64,000 nucleotides of DNA from Isoetes taiwanensis (taxonomy: Eukaryota > Streptophyta > Lycopodiopsida > Isoetales > Isoetaceae), in contig JAJEKV010000062.1 of NCBI GenBank assembly GCA_021234155.1, positions 5,799,668-5,863,667 on the forward strand, written 5' to 3'. Numbering within the stretch: the first letter of the stretch is position 1; each line of letters begins with the position of its first letter. A program made the translations under genes and the position numbers. Below are positions 48,228 to 57,740 of the stretch, piece after piece. The notes under the pieces were generated by a model. The model did not search any database. It was not told the origin of the DNA and worked only from the letters and a program-made list of their open reading frames with translations.

Positions 48228-49453
48228 TTTGCAACCTTGTTGAGAGTGCAATGAGCATAAACACTCCTTCTTCGCCTCGGATCAATTTAAGGTGTATTAC
48301 CGCTTATTCTACCATCCAAAGAAATAGGGAAGATAGTACCTCAATGACCTATCATTGTGTATCGCTGATGACTCTCCTCCTGCTTGGCCTCCAGCTCTAT
48401 GCCTTCCGACGTATTCATCGACCTCTACCTCAGTGATTTCTTGGTAGTCTCTAATTGTCGAAGTCGACTGCGTCCGATGTCGATTCCTCGCCCTCTTGTG
48501 TGAGGTGGTGTCGAGGAGCTTGGCATCAAGATGCTCGTGGTCTTGCCACGGATCCCCATCCGCTCTGGATGGCATAGAACTCCTCCTCGATGGCGCCTCG
48601 AGCCTCCATAATTTGCCTTATGTTGCTGTAGACCTGATGTCCCAAGTCGACTCCCCGATAGGTGCTCGGCTTCACTTGTAGCGGAAGTTCCGAGACTCCC
48701 CGCACGATGAAGTCGTTTAAGTCCGGGTGCCGCCGTAGTTGGTGCAAAGAACTTGTCAAGCCGAACTCCTCTCCCCGCATTCGGGAGATTCGATATCGCC
48801 GAGGAGTAGGTACCCTCACCGCCAATGATGATGGGGCTAGGCTTGTGATGCCTAGCCCTAGTGGGGAGCGCCACTCTAGGTCCGGCGGCCGCCGGGTTGG
48901 TTAGCTCCTCTTCGCTTGCCGCCGTTCTTCTTCCGGGTCGAGCCCCGTACTTTCCTCGTCCGATTCTTCTTCTTCTTCCTTTCTTCCTTCCTCGCCGGTA
49001 CTACAAAAGCATCTAGTCTGCCGGGCCGAGGATGCTATGGGGTCCATCTCCATCTGGAGGAATAGAGGTTTCTCCCATTGGGTTTTCAAAGACGGTGGGA
49101 GGAATATGGCCAAGGCGGGCGATGTAGGAAAATACTTGGTCCCGCTAACCGCCGTGATCATGTAATCCGCAACCTCTGTGCCTTGTTGGTCAAATACTTG
49201 GCAATGTTTGGGACATCACCCAAGGCTGCTTGTAGGGATGGGCGGGGAACAAAATAGCCCGTGCAAGGGGGAAGCTAGGGACTGACCTATCCTAGCTTGG
49301 AACTCAGCCAAAACTTGCTCAGATGCCGGGCGCTATGCGTAAGGTTTCTTGGACATCTATTTCCTTGCCAAAGACTCGGAAGATGTCATGGACATCAGCC
49401 TCGGCTACATGGCCACTGGCGCTGTACCATCTTCTGAAGTCAGTAGTTGCCAT
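48228..49453 (-). pseudogene. Extra 5' unit A of the LTR element, unknown product
   Basis: An ATG at 49453 follows a TATA box by about 110 bp and opens a frame MATTDFRRWYSASGHVAEAD that stops after 44 codons. Further minus-strand frames carry an acidic run EEEEESDEESTGLDPEEERR (48901-49161 region) and the segment RRYRISRMRGEEFGLTSSLH, continuing to IRQIMEARGAIEEEFYAIQS (48526-48825). I do not recognise the protein. The position between PBS and gag suggests either an unusual gag or an additional retrotransposon ORF, now broken by several frameshifts. Confidence 0.4.
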
Positions 49454-49559
49454 TGATCTAGGGAAGAGGTGAGTAACAAACAGATGCAGGAGCACCTATG
49501 GGAGCTGGGAAATCGCCTAAAGGGTCAAGAGCAGACTTGTAGGGTGTCAAGTGGGAAAT

Positions 49560-50090
49560 GGAGGCCTATTTATAGACAAGGGAAAAACCCTAATTTTTGG
49601 ATGACTTAGAAATTTATTGGGGTTGGGCAATTCTGACCTATTAGGAGGTCCAAATGAGGATTTGAAGACTACTTTTGGGGTTTGAGCATGCTAAGATTAG
49701 CTAATGAACCTATTGCAACAAACCGAGGTCATTTGGATATGGCATGGTGGAGAATTTAATTGAGAGGTCTCACACGCTGCTCGCACTAATAATGAAAGTT
49801 TCATTTTTGATCCCGGGCGTGGCGGTGAGACATTGACTCAAAATGGGTTAAACTTGTCCAATTTGGGTGATGTAAGGGTCTAATTCTGCTAGATTCATCG
49901 AAGTTAGGCGCGTAATCCATCTCTTATTTGGTCGATTTGGAGCTGTTTTGGGCACTTTTAATATGGTTCATATGTTGCGCCTGCACTAAAAATGAACTTT
50001 TCATTTTCGGTCCCGGGCGCGACGGTGAGACATCCTCTCAATTTTGCTTAAAGTGTCCGCTTTTAACTAAAACAAAACCAAACTCAATAA
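49560..50090 (-). promoter_or_regulatory. Promoter-like module A with paired hairpin motifs
   Basis: Minus-strand order: a motif at about 50040-49974 (ATGAA-CTT-TTCAT followed on the plus strand by GGTCCCGGGCGCGACGGTGA), a second at about 49840-49785 (ATGAAA-G-TTTCAT then GATCCCGGGCGTGGCGGTGA), then a TATA box GTCTATAAATAG at 49577-49566, then the ATG at 49453. The same arrangement recurs in module B, so it is a duplicated regulatory unit. Function is inferred from the TATA box and ATG placement. Confidence 0.55.
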
Positions 50091-50232
50091 TTCAACTCAA
50101 TTAAACAAGATTAGACATGTTACTTTGTCAAAAACTCTTTATATTAACAAAATTTTTCTATTATTTACAAAATTTTAAGGTCGCTTCTCCCTTTGATGTA
50201 GCTAACAAGATGCATGTCCCGCTTCATTAGTG

Positions 50233-51346
50233 TCACTCTTTTGCATGGATCGGGCAGCCGCCGAGCCCAAAGAACATCTCATCCATCACCCTCATCTCCG
50301 TGTTGTATTCTTGAATTACCTCCTGACTAGCTTCCGGGCGAATCTGCAGACCTGGGATCAAGAACCCGGCTAATAAAAATGCCCGATCTCTCTCGGGCTT
50401 TTCTCTCGCCTCCTTTCTACCGGTTCTCTTTTTGCCCGGTGGTCTAGGAGGCTTGGGCCTCTGTGGTGGTGGCTTCGTTAATGCGGCTCTTCGCCGGATG
50501 TCCACCTTCTATATAGTTCTAACCCCGCTTCATTGTAATATGTGTTGTACGCCCCCACTTTGCCATGAAGGCATTGTGCTCCTTAGTTTCTTCCTCGATA
50601 GACCTTGATGGGTTATCACGACGCCTCAGCTGGCGCCGGGCGCTTTGTTTTGTCCCACGCCGGGTATGGCGGGGCTTATGCACTTGATCCGGCCGCCTGG
50701 GTCCTCTGGTCGCCTGCCACGTCGATGGGGGCTTAGAAGAGCTTCCACCGCAGTGTTGGGGTTGAAGTCTTCATCTTCAGAGTCGCCGAGGAGGGTGGGG
50801 GCTGGTCTGCGGGCGTTCCTGGATGACGACCGCCGCGTGGAGTTTTCTTGAGTCTCCTTTTGCTTTCCTCCACTAACTTCCCCTTCTTCTTCTTCTTCTC
50901 CTGCCGCCTTGGCCTCCTCTTCTTCCCTCTTCCTTTTTCTTCTCTTCTCTCTTCCTCCGGGCGTTCTTTCGCTTCTTGCTTCTTGATCCACGCCCGTAGT
51001 TCCTCCTCTTCGCTGATCAAGGGTCGGCTCTCTACTGCTCTTCCCGGCCTCGGCCACCCGATCTTGTTCATCCTTCTTCTTCCTTTCCTCCTCCATTTCT
51101 TCAAAAACCGCCACATCACGTCCCTCCTCATTGTCGAGGACTTCTGTCCCGCATCCCGGAGTGTGCATCCTCCTCTTCTTCCGCCTCACCCCTTCTTAGT
51201 CGTTGTTGTTGCCGGGTGCCTTCTAACCGCTGCCTCACGCCTCAATGTTGACATCCTTGCCGAAAAGAGGCGCCTCAAGCATCTCCCGGAGTAGGGCGCC
51301 GGAGTTGTGACACCCGGAGGAACTCTAGCAGTTTCGGTCCGGCCAT
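50233..51346 (-). pseudogene. Extra 5' unit B of the LTR element, Arg/Glu-rich unknown protein
   Basis: An ATG at 51346 follows a TATA box by about 100 bp and opens MAGPKLLEFLRVSQLRRPTP, stopping after 23 codons. The minus-strand frame 51189-50626 (187 codons) is extremely charged, with runs such as REKRRKRKREEEEAKAAGEE, a TLLGDSEDEDFNPNTAVEAL stretch and a basic C-terminus. A further frame, 50505-50233, is basic and Pro-rich at its start (TKPPPQRPKPPRPPGKK). Such composition suits a nucleic-acid-binding or nucleolar-like protein. I recognise no family. It may be the true gag-like product or an accessory ORF of this element. Confidence 0.4.
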
Positions 51347-51439
51347 GTTTGACGGCTCACAACCTACAGTCACAGCCAAAATCGCTTCTTTAGCAAGGGG
51401 AGCGATTTTTCTAAAGAGGAACGTGGAAAATGGGGGGGG

Positions 51440-51860
51440 TCCTGGGTCTATTTATAGATGGGCAATTTTAGGTCAAGTTTCAAACTACTCTTTTGGGTGA
51501 GCCAAGACACTTATTATCTTACTACATGGCTAAATTTAGACATTTCTAACCTCATGGTCTCATACGCTATTCCAGCATCAATAATGAAAATTTCATTTTT
51601 GGTCCCGGCGCGACGCAAGACATGGTGAATTTTGATGCTAAATTTTATACTTTCTAAGCATGTTTTAGGAATGTAACATACTAATCTGCTTTTTAGCTTG
51701 AAATTCAATTACCATGTTACTTTTCTGAAATTCATCACTTTTCAAGGTGTTTTTGGCAACAATGTTCATCGCGTATACCCAGCCCAAAATGAACTTTTCA
51801 TTATTGGTCCTCCGGGCGCCGACGCTGAGACCATCCTACTTTTGAAGGTTTTGGCTCACT
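51440..51860 (-). promoter_or_regulatory. Promoter-like module B with paired hairpin motifs
   Basis: Copy of module A: hairpin motif at about 51840-51788 (ATGAA-CTT-TTCAT, then GGTCCTCCGGGCGCCGACG), another at about 51625-51585 (AATGAAA-A-TTTCATT, then GGTCCCGGCGCGACG), TATA box ATCTATAAATAG at 51459-51448, ATG at 51346. Distance between the paired motifs is about 205 bp in both modules. Confidence 0.55.
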
Positions 51861-52020
51861 AATTTTAGTCTTTTATGTTCTAATTCACTTGATCACATTA
51901 GCTTAAGATATACTACCAAAAATGAGAAAAAATTTTCCCATTTTTTGAGGTTTGAAAATCCTATCAAGTTAGTACTACTTGGAGCATGGTCACTGCTTTG
52001 TTCTTGGTCTCCAAGAACAT

Positions 52021-52033
52021 TGCTCTGATACCA
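52021..52033 (-). promoter_or_regulatory. Primer-binding site, initiator tRNA-Met type
   Basis: The minus strand reads TGGTATCAGAGCA two bases downstream of the 5' LTR. TGGTATCAGAGC is the standard plant LTR-retrotransposon primer site complementary to the 3' end of initiator tRNA-Met. It fixes the element's orientation (minus) and identifies 52036-52715 as the 5' LTR. Confidence 0.85.
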
Positions 52034-52035
52034 CC

Positions 52036-52715
52036 GCGGACGCCCCTTACTCATATACCTGCACTCACCGTGATACAAACAGAGTTCATCCCCCATACCA
52101 ACTCCATGTCGATACAGGGCCCTCCACATATCATCGCACCTGTGAACGAGTCCCAAAGGGGAAGAGTGAAGGGGTCATTTTACCCCGTCTCCCTCAGGGT
52201 CTACCTAGTTGGCGGAAGCGTAAATATACATGTCAAGACATAACATCATCACATATCCACCTCAAGGGTGGTACATCAACTTCTCGTGATAGACAAAGAT
52301 CAGCACAATACATATGGGTTCCTACCCAAGGCTCGTGACTCTGGGATGACCGACGCTTGTCTCCCCGTGAGTTCATTGCGCATGTAATCATGACAATGGA
52401 TTTGGCCGGCATGAGAACATGGCATAGGGTTGTCCACTCCATCCGGCCTCCTGCACACCGGTAGGTTGAAGAGTGTTGGGACCTCGACCATAGCCCTCAC
52501 GGGATGCATAGCCAAAGGGGCTATTCCCGGGTTGCATCTCCCCGCCCGGGGGGGCAGTGTAGGGATCACCCCACCGTAGATCTCCATGCCGACTCAAGGT
52601 GACTAGAGGGCCACCGCCTTATTCGACTTAACCCACTGAAAGTGAACATCACTCCACCAAAACAGCCCATGCCTTACCCACACGCAGCGGGGCAAGCCAT
52701 TAGACCTAGTCTACA
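52036..52715 (-). repeat. 5' LTR of the chromovirus
   Basis: Colinear with 34066-34762. The minus strand starts TGTAGACTAGG at 52715 and ends near 52036 (GGGGCGTCCGCGG, degenerate relative to GGCGTCACA in the other LTR). It is followed directly by the PBS. It differs from the left LTR by substitutions and small indels. Confidence 0.82.
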
Positions 52716-53415
52716 TTGATCCCCGAGACTTTACACACCGTAGGGATCGGTCAAGAGTCGTGAACACTAACCTCCTTGAGCCAGCCCGCCCCTTCACCCA
52801 CAAACTGTGTGGTTCTTGTACACAGCCGAATTCTAGTAATGCACTAAGAGGGACTAGCTAGGAGCATCAACTACTAAGCTTTAAGTCTCTACCCCCCTTC
52901 CCAATATAATGAGTCCACAGAATTCATCCATCCATCACATCATCATAGAACTAAAGAATAAGAACTAATTTATATCATAGAGTTAGCTTCTTTAGTTAGG
53001 GTCAGTTTGGGGATCTGCTTGGCTACTACGGGCAATTTAATAGGCTAAACCTATTGGTTCGATGGCTGGAATACGATTTAGGCTATTAAATTGACTAAAT
53101 ACCTGATCCCTGGTTCACTCCTCTTGATCCGAATGCGTCCATGTCGCTGTTCTGCTTGGGGATGCGGTCGAAAGGAGAATCTGACGAGCTGGGGCACACG
53201 GGCAGATCTTGGGAATTGGATTTGACTCCTCAGGCGCGTGAACTGGAGCTCGGAAGGTTTGTGGACGAAAAGGGAAGAATTAGAATTTGGTTACCTTACA
53301 TAGGCTATCAGTTAGGTTTAGGGTTCCTATGACCCTTGGTCTGCCTTTAATGGGTTAAAGGTTTAAAGTGCATTGCTAAGGTAAGCACTTTGCAAGTTGC
53401 CCCCTAGGGCTTTCC
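52716..53415. other. Orphan segment between the 5' LTR and the LINE remainder
   Basis: About 700 bp that matches neither LTR nor an obvious LINE part. It contains a mirrored TTTAATAGGCTAAACC / TTTAGGCTATTAAA stretch (53038-53094) and an open frame of 63 codons (53141-53332) without resemblance to known proteins. If the LTR element had inserted cleanly into the LINE this segment should not be here, so it records another insertion or a rearrangement. Confidence 0.5.
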
Positions 53416-53868
53416 TTGCTTGTTACATGTCGGCGCATACGCCGATTGAAATGGCGCAGATTTAGTGATGGTGCAGCAAAGACGGTATACGTCTTGAGAC
53501 CGTATATCGTACTGAAACGTCATAGGAATCTGATATTAGCAGGCATAGAAGTAAAGGATGAAGAAAAAATATCTGAAGTGGTGGATGTCTTCTTCAAGGA
53601 CACCATGTTTTTATCAAATCCAGGAGTATTACATTGTCGCCGCATTGGAAAGAAGAATGAAGGTAAAATACGGCCGATCTTAATCAGATTCACAGATGTA
53701 GAACGAAATAGATTTATTCAGCATAGAAGCCACTGAAAGGTCAAAAGATCTGGTTGAATGATGATCTGACAATTGTACAGCAAAAGGAAAGAAAGCAAAT
53801 GCTCAATGAGATGAAACGATTAAGGGATGAAGGCAAAATTGTACATAGTAAACAATAAACTGGTGATC
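53416..53868 (+). pseudogene. LINE ORF1 RRM and C-terminal RNA-binding domain
   Basis: NLILAGIEVKDEEKISEVVD, then VLHCRRIGKKNEGKIRPIL and IRFTDVERNRFIQH form the RRM typical of L1-like ORF1 proteins. After a frameshift near 53735, LKGQKIWLNDDLTIVQQKER and RLRDEGKIVH follow, matching the C-terminal domain that helps bind LINE RNA. The coiled coil that should precede it is absent here and is found at 33705-34065. RNL at 53524 would continue RN at 34065 directly. Confidence 0.78.
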
Positions 53869-53929
53869 CAAAACAAGGCATAGGGATCTCAGGTCCTCAG
53901 GCTTCTAGTCTGGAACATACATGGACTAA

Positions 53930-56900
53930 ATGAAGACAAAATTTTAAGCAGCTTAACTCTTTTCCATGATTATGATATAGTGGCTTTCACGGAAACATGG
54001 GAATATGAATTCAATAGGGTGATCGACAGGATTTGATCTTCTTGATTCTGTCTGGAATATGCGTGGCCAGAGCCAACATGGTTGGGGTGGTATAGCATGC
54101 TTTGTACGGAAAGGCCTGAAAAATTCAATTACATAATAAAGAAAGATGTCTTGTCTCAGTTTATCTGGTTGCATTTAAACTCTGGTCATAAAGATATTTA
54201 TGTGGCTGTGGTATATTTTGCTCCGCTAGATCCTCTTGCATCTATATAAAATCACCCAGACTTGAATCCTGATGACCCGTTGGAGAATCTTGCTAATGAT
54301 ATACCTCTTTATAGGCACAAATGGCTTGTATATGTGACAGGGGATTTCAATGCACGGCTTTCCAACAAACAAGCAACTTTGCTGTCAGGGGAAAAGAATG
54401 CTCTTTGGCTTCAGAAACAGGATGGGCATGTATGTAGCGTGGCCAAGGCAAACAACGGATTATGTGCGAAACAAAATGGGTGAGCATGTTATTTCTTTAT
54501 GCGAGTCTTTTAACATGGTTATCTGCAATGGCATAGCCAGATTTCCACATTCCAAAGGCTTTACTTGCTTTCAGCCGAATGGTGAAACTCAGTGGATTTG
54601 CTTTTAGGATATCCAGACTATATATCATGCTTAAAAGATTTTAGGATCTTGGATAAAAGCCCGGACTCCGACCATGCTCCGCTTATGATACTTCTAGATG
54701 TAAAAGTACAGGAGGTTACTAAAGATTCGAATCCTCCTTTGAGGCTGAAGATCCGCTATAAGCTTGCTTCGCAATATGAAAAGAGTTTAATACAGATGTT
54801 AACAGAGGTGGAATGGCCAGTCTTGATAGAAGAGAAAAGCCATACATTGCAAAATATTATTATGAGAGCAACAAGAGACACTTTTGGATATGTCAGTACT
54901 AAAAGTATTAAATATAAAGATAGAAAATGGTTTGATACTGCCTGTTTAGATGCTAAACACGCTTGTAAGACTGCAAGAGATACACAAGCTGCTGTAAAGT
55001 ATTATAAAAATCTGGTGAAGCACAAAAAGAGGGATTGGCTGAGGATGCACCATAAAATACTCATGGATGAAATGGAATTGGAACCAAAAAAGTTTTGGAG
55101 TCGGACAAAGAAGCATACCACAAATGGTGACATCTTCAAAGATAGTCTCCTAGACTTGATCAGAGAACTATACCAAGATCATGACTCAAATAAGGGCTTA
55201 ATGGTCTCTTCTCATCTGGTGAGTTGATGTCATTATTTTCTCGTTGATGATGTCAAATCGCATTGCAACACATATCGAATGAAAAAGCATGTGATTCGAT
55301 GGCTTATCCGTGGAGCTATTGAAATGGGAGGGGATTTTCTTTGTAGTCTCCCCCGGTGGATTTATGTAATGAAGTGTTGCAAAAAGGTTTCCAAGATAAA
55401 TGGTGTTTGAATAGAGTGATCCATATTCACAAAGCAGGCAGTATTGGTTAGCAATGTTTTTGCGAAACTCTATGCATCCATGGTAGAAAACAAACTAACA
55501 AATTTGGGCGGAGGAAAGTGGAAATCGAAAGCATATGGACAAGCAAGGTGTTTCAAGCATGATTACTCTACACCGGACCATTTAATGACGCTTTAGAGTT
55601 TTAGCAAAGGGAGCGAAAGGTCCAGGTAATAAAAGATTCATTGCGTTCATTGATTTAACAAAAGCTTTCGATCGGGTTAGACGCTAAAGATCTAGTATCC
55701 AGATTAAATGAGCTGCAGGTTCCAAAAGAGCTCCAATATGCGTGTTTATACAAGCGTGTTATGATTGAGCTCTCTTTTCCTTACAATGGTCCAGACCAAA
55801 TAGAGAATACAATAGGTGTAAAACAAGGATGCCCTTGTTCACCGACGCTTTTGGTCTTTACATTGATGAGCTCAAGGGTGGATGGCTAGACTTGGGGGTG
55901 TCGGAGCCAAACTTGGTAAGTATTCAATCCAATTACTTTTGTTTGCAGATGATATTTTGCTAATCTAAAAAACTGGAAGTGGGCTGCAGCATCACTTGAA
56001 TGTACTAAGCGCTTTTTATGAGCAGAAAAAAATGCAAATCAATTTGAAAAAATAAAAAATAATGGTCATTGGGCGTAAAGACAATACAATCTTTGAGGTT
56101 GAGGGATGGCGCTTTGAAAAGGTACATGTTTATAAATATCTAGGAATTGACATGACTAGTAATTACAGATGGCTTACAGCCGCTCTTAAGCGTGCATCTA
56201 GAGGGATGAGAGCTCTCTATGTGCTGATTCACACATGCAACTCAAACAATTTTGAGCATTGGCAAATTCGGAGACTGCTTTTTGGAATTCAGGTTAGGCA
56301 TGTTGTTCTTTATGGTTGCCCAATTTGGGGACCTGGACTTTCTCTCAGGGGTTGGAATAAAATAGAACAGGTCCAGAAAAGATTTTTGCTCCTTGAACTT
56401 GGAGTTAAGCCTCAGATTCCATATTGCATGCTGCTTGCTGAGACAGGTCTATTACCTCTAGAAGTTGAAGCTTTGATTAGAACAATCACTTATATAAACA
56501 GAGTTTTGGCAATGGAGCAGGATAGGCTCCCCTATATGGCATTGCAGCAATCTAAAAATAAAGGCTGGTATGCGATGCCTTGAAATGGGCAGAAAAATGG
56601 CTTGGCTCGAATACCTGGCCAGATTCGGAAAAATATTCAGAGATAAGAGCTTTTGTGACAGAAAGAGCACTGAGCAAGCTATGGAAGATTGGGGATACAG
56701 GTAACACAAAGAAACAATTCTATCTAGCTGAGATTAATTCTCTACAGGATTACAAGGAACAAAATTATTTGATGTCACATATTAGCCGCAGAAACCGGAC
56801 GTATATCTCTCAATTGCGGCTTTCTTCTCACCATTTGCACATTGAGATAGGTAGGTGGTATGGAACGCCTTTGCACGAAAGGTATTGTGTTGGATGCTTT

Positions 56901-57122
56901 GAACCGGTGCCAGAATCAGCACGTCATACATTTATGGAATGTTCCTCCTATGAACATATAAGGAAAACACATGGTATAGAGGTAAACACTTTAAGAGATC
57001 TTTTTGCAGTATCACCACGTACTTTAAGCACATACATTCGAGATGTTTGGAAGGAGAGAGCAGACATAATTGATCTGTATAATTTAATGCTTAACTTTGA
57101 TATAAATAGCGCCTTGGATTAG
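53930..57122 (+). pseudogene. LINE ORF2: AP-like endonuclease and reverse transcriptase
   Basis: Endonuclease motifs: FTETW (about 53990), WGGIACFVRKGL, YVTGDFNARLSN (about 54330-54365, catalytic D and N) and SDHAPL (about 54670, catalytic H). Reverse transcriptase: FIAFIDLTKAFDRV (about 55640-55680), GVKQGCPCSPT (about 55815-55850), QLLLFADDILL (about 55930-55965, catalytic DD), then the 173-codon open stretch 56062-56583 with YKYLGIDMT and YGCPIWGPGL. The C-terminal CVGCFEPVPESARHTFMEC is a CCHC-like zinc motif. Frameshifts occur at about 54.25, 54.6, 55.3-55.9 and 56.58 kb. The enzyme nicked target DNA and reverse-transcribed LINE RNA. It is dead here. Confidence 0.88.
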
Positions 57123-57249
57123 TGTGCTTAGATTTCACTCAAACTTTTGTAATTGTTTGCCATAGAGGCCTGAGGGCCTAATTGGCTTGATAAATTCATA
57201 TCATATCATACCATATCATATAGATCTCTAAAATAATTCCATATTCTTC

Positions 57250-57740
57250 GCACACAAAAGAACTGTTGTATTCAGGCTGAGAAGAAGATTTTGACCTGCA
57301 ATTGTGTCTATAAATGCAGTGGCTGACTACAAGAGAAGGGGTCAATTTGTGTCATTAAAATGTCACCAAAAGATTGAAAAGTATACACTATGACATTATT
57401 AGTGACATTTATCCGTAGATGATGCTATAGATGCCACAGTTTATACATGTCACCTATAGCCTCATCCTTTGTGATACAAACAATGTCACTAACTTTGTGA
57501 TGACGTTATACGTGTTGCTATTAGCATCAATTATAGTGTCACTAGTTATGACATATATAGCATTAGCATTAGTGTCAATACCCCCTACTGACATCATAGG
57601 TGTTGTTATTAGCATCAAATATAATCGCATTTTTTGAGGCACAAATTATGTCATGCTTGTTTGGCATTAGTATATGCCACAATAGATGTTGTTATTAGTA
57701 TCAACGAAATTGTCAGATGTCACATCAGTCATGTCGAGCT
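57250..57740. repeat. Degenerate TGACA/TTAGCATC repeat array, left
   Basis: From 57386 (CACTATGACATTATTAGTGA) the DNA is built of irregular repeats of TGTCAC, TTATTAGTGTCA and GTTATTAGCATCAA at roughly 12-30-bp spacing. The reverse complement resembles the array at 60.64-61.17 kb. Such arrays occur as subterminal repeats of CACTA transposons, but no CACTA transposase is visible between the two. Confidence 0.5.

Larger units (their letters stand above)
34066..52715 (-). mobile_element. Minus-strand LTR retrotransposon (Ty3/gypsy chromovirus) with a nested DNA element
   Basis: Two related ~690-bp sequences (34066-34762 and 52036-52715) each begin TGTAGACTAGG on the minus strand, and the left one ends GGCGTCACA. 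The left copy is preceded (minus-strand 5' side) by a polypurine tract, and the right copy is followed by a PBS for initiator tRNA-Met, so they are the 3' and 5' LTRs respectively. Between them lie decayed gag-pol (40.4-35.6 kb), a 7.4-kb DNA transposon (40788-48223), and two extra 5' modules (48.2-51.9 kb). Without the DNA transposon the element would be about 11.2 kb. The flanks (GGAAT and TTGAT) do not form a target duplication, so the two LTRs could also come from two recombined insertions. The LTRs differ at many sites, so the insertion is old. Confidence 0.7.
53416..57231 (+). mobile_element. L1-like LINE, ORF1 C-terminus through ORF2 and 3' tail
   Basis: Order: ORF1 RRM and C-terminal domain (to about 53868), endonuclease (53.9-54.7 kb), reverse transcriptase (54.7-56.6 kb), C-terminal CCHC-type zinc motif (about 56.89-56.97 kb), stop at 57120-57122, a short 3' UTR with GGCCTAATTGGCTTGATAAA, and an irregular TATCA tail (57196-57221). 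AATAATTCCAT follows at 57232-57242 and matches 33479-33489. The coding frames hold several stops and frameshifts. Confidence 0.85.

Noticed and set aside
50848-51294. 148-codon Ser/Leu/Phe-rich plus-strand frame resembling membrane segments
   Set aside because: Mirror of the Arg/Glu-rich minus-strand frame; the complement of GAA/GAG-rich DNA gives TTC/CTC codons.
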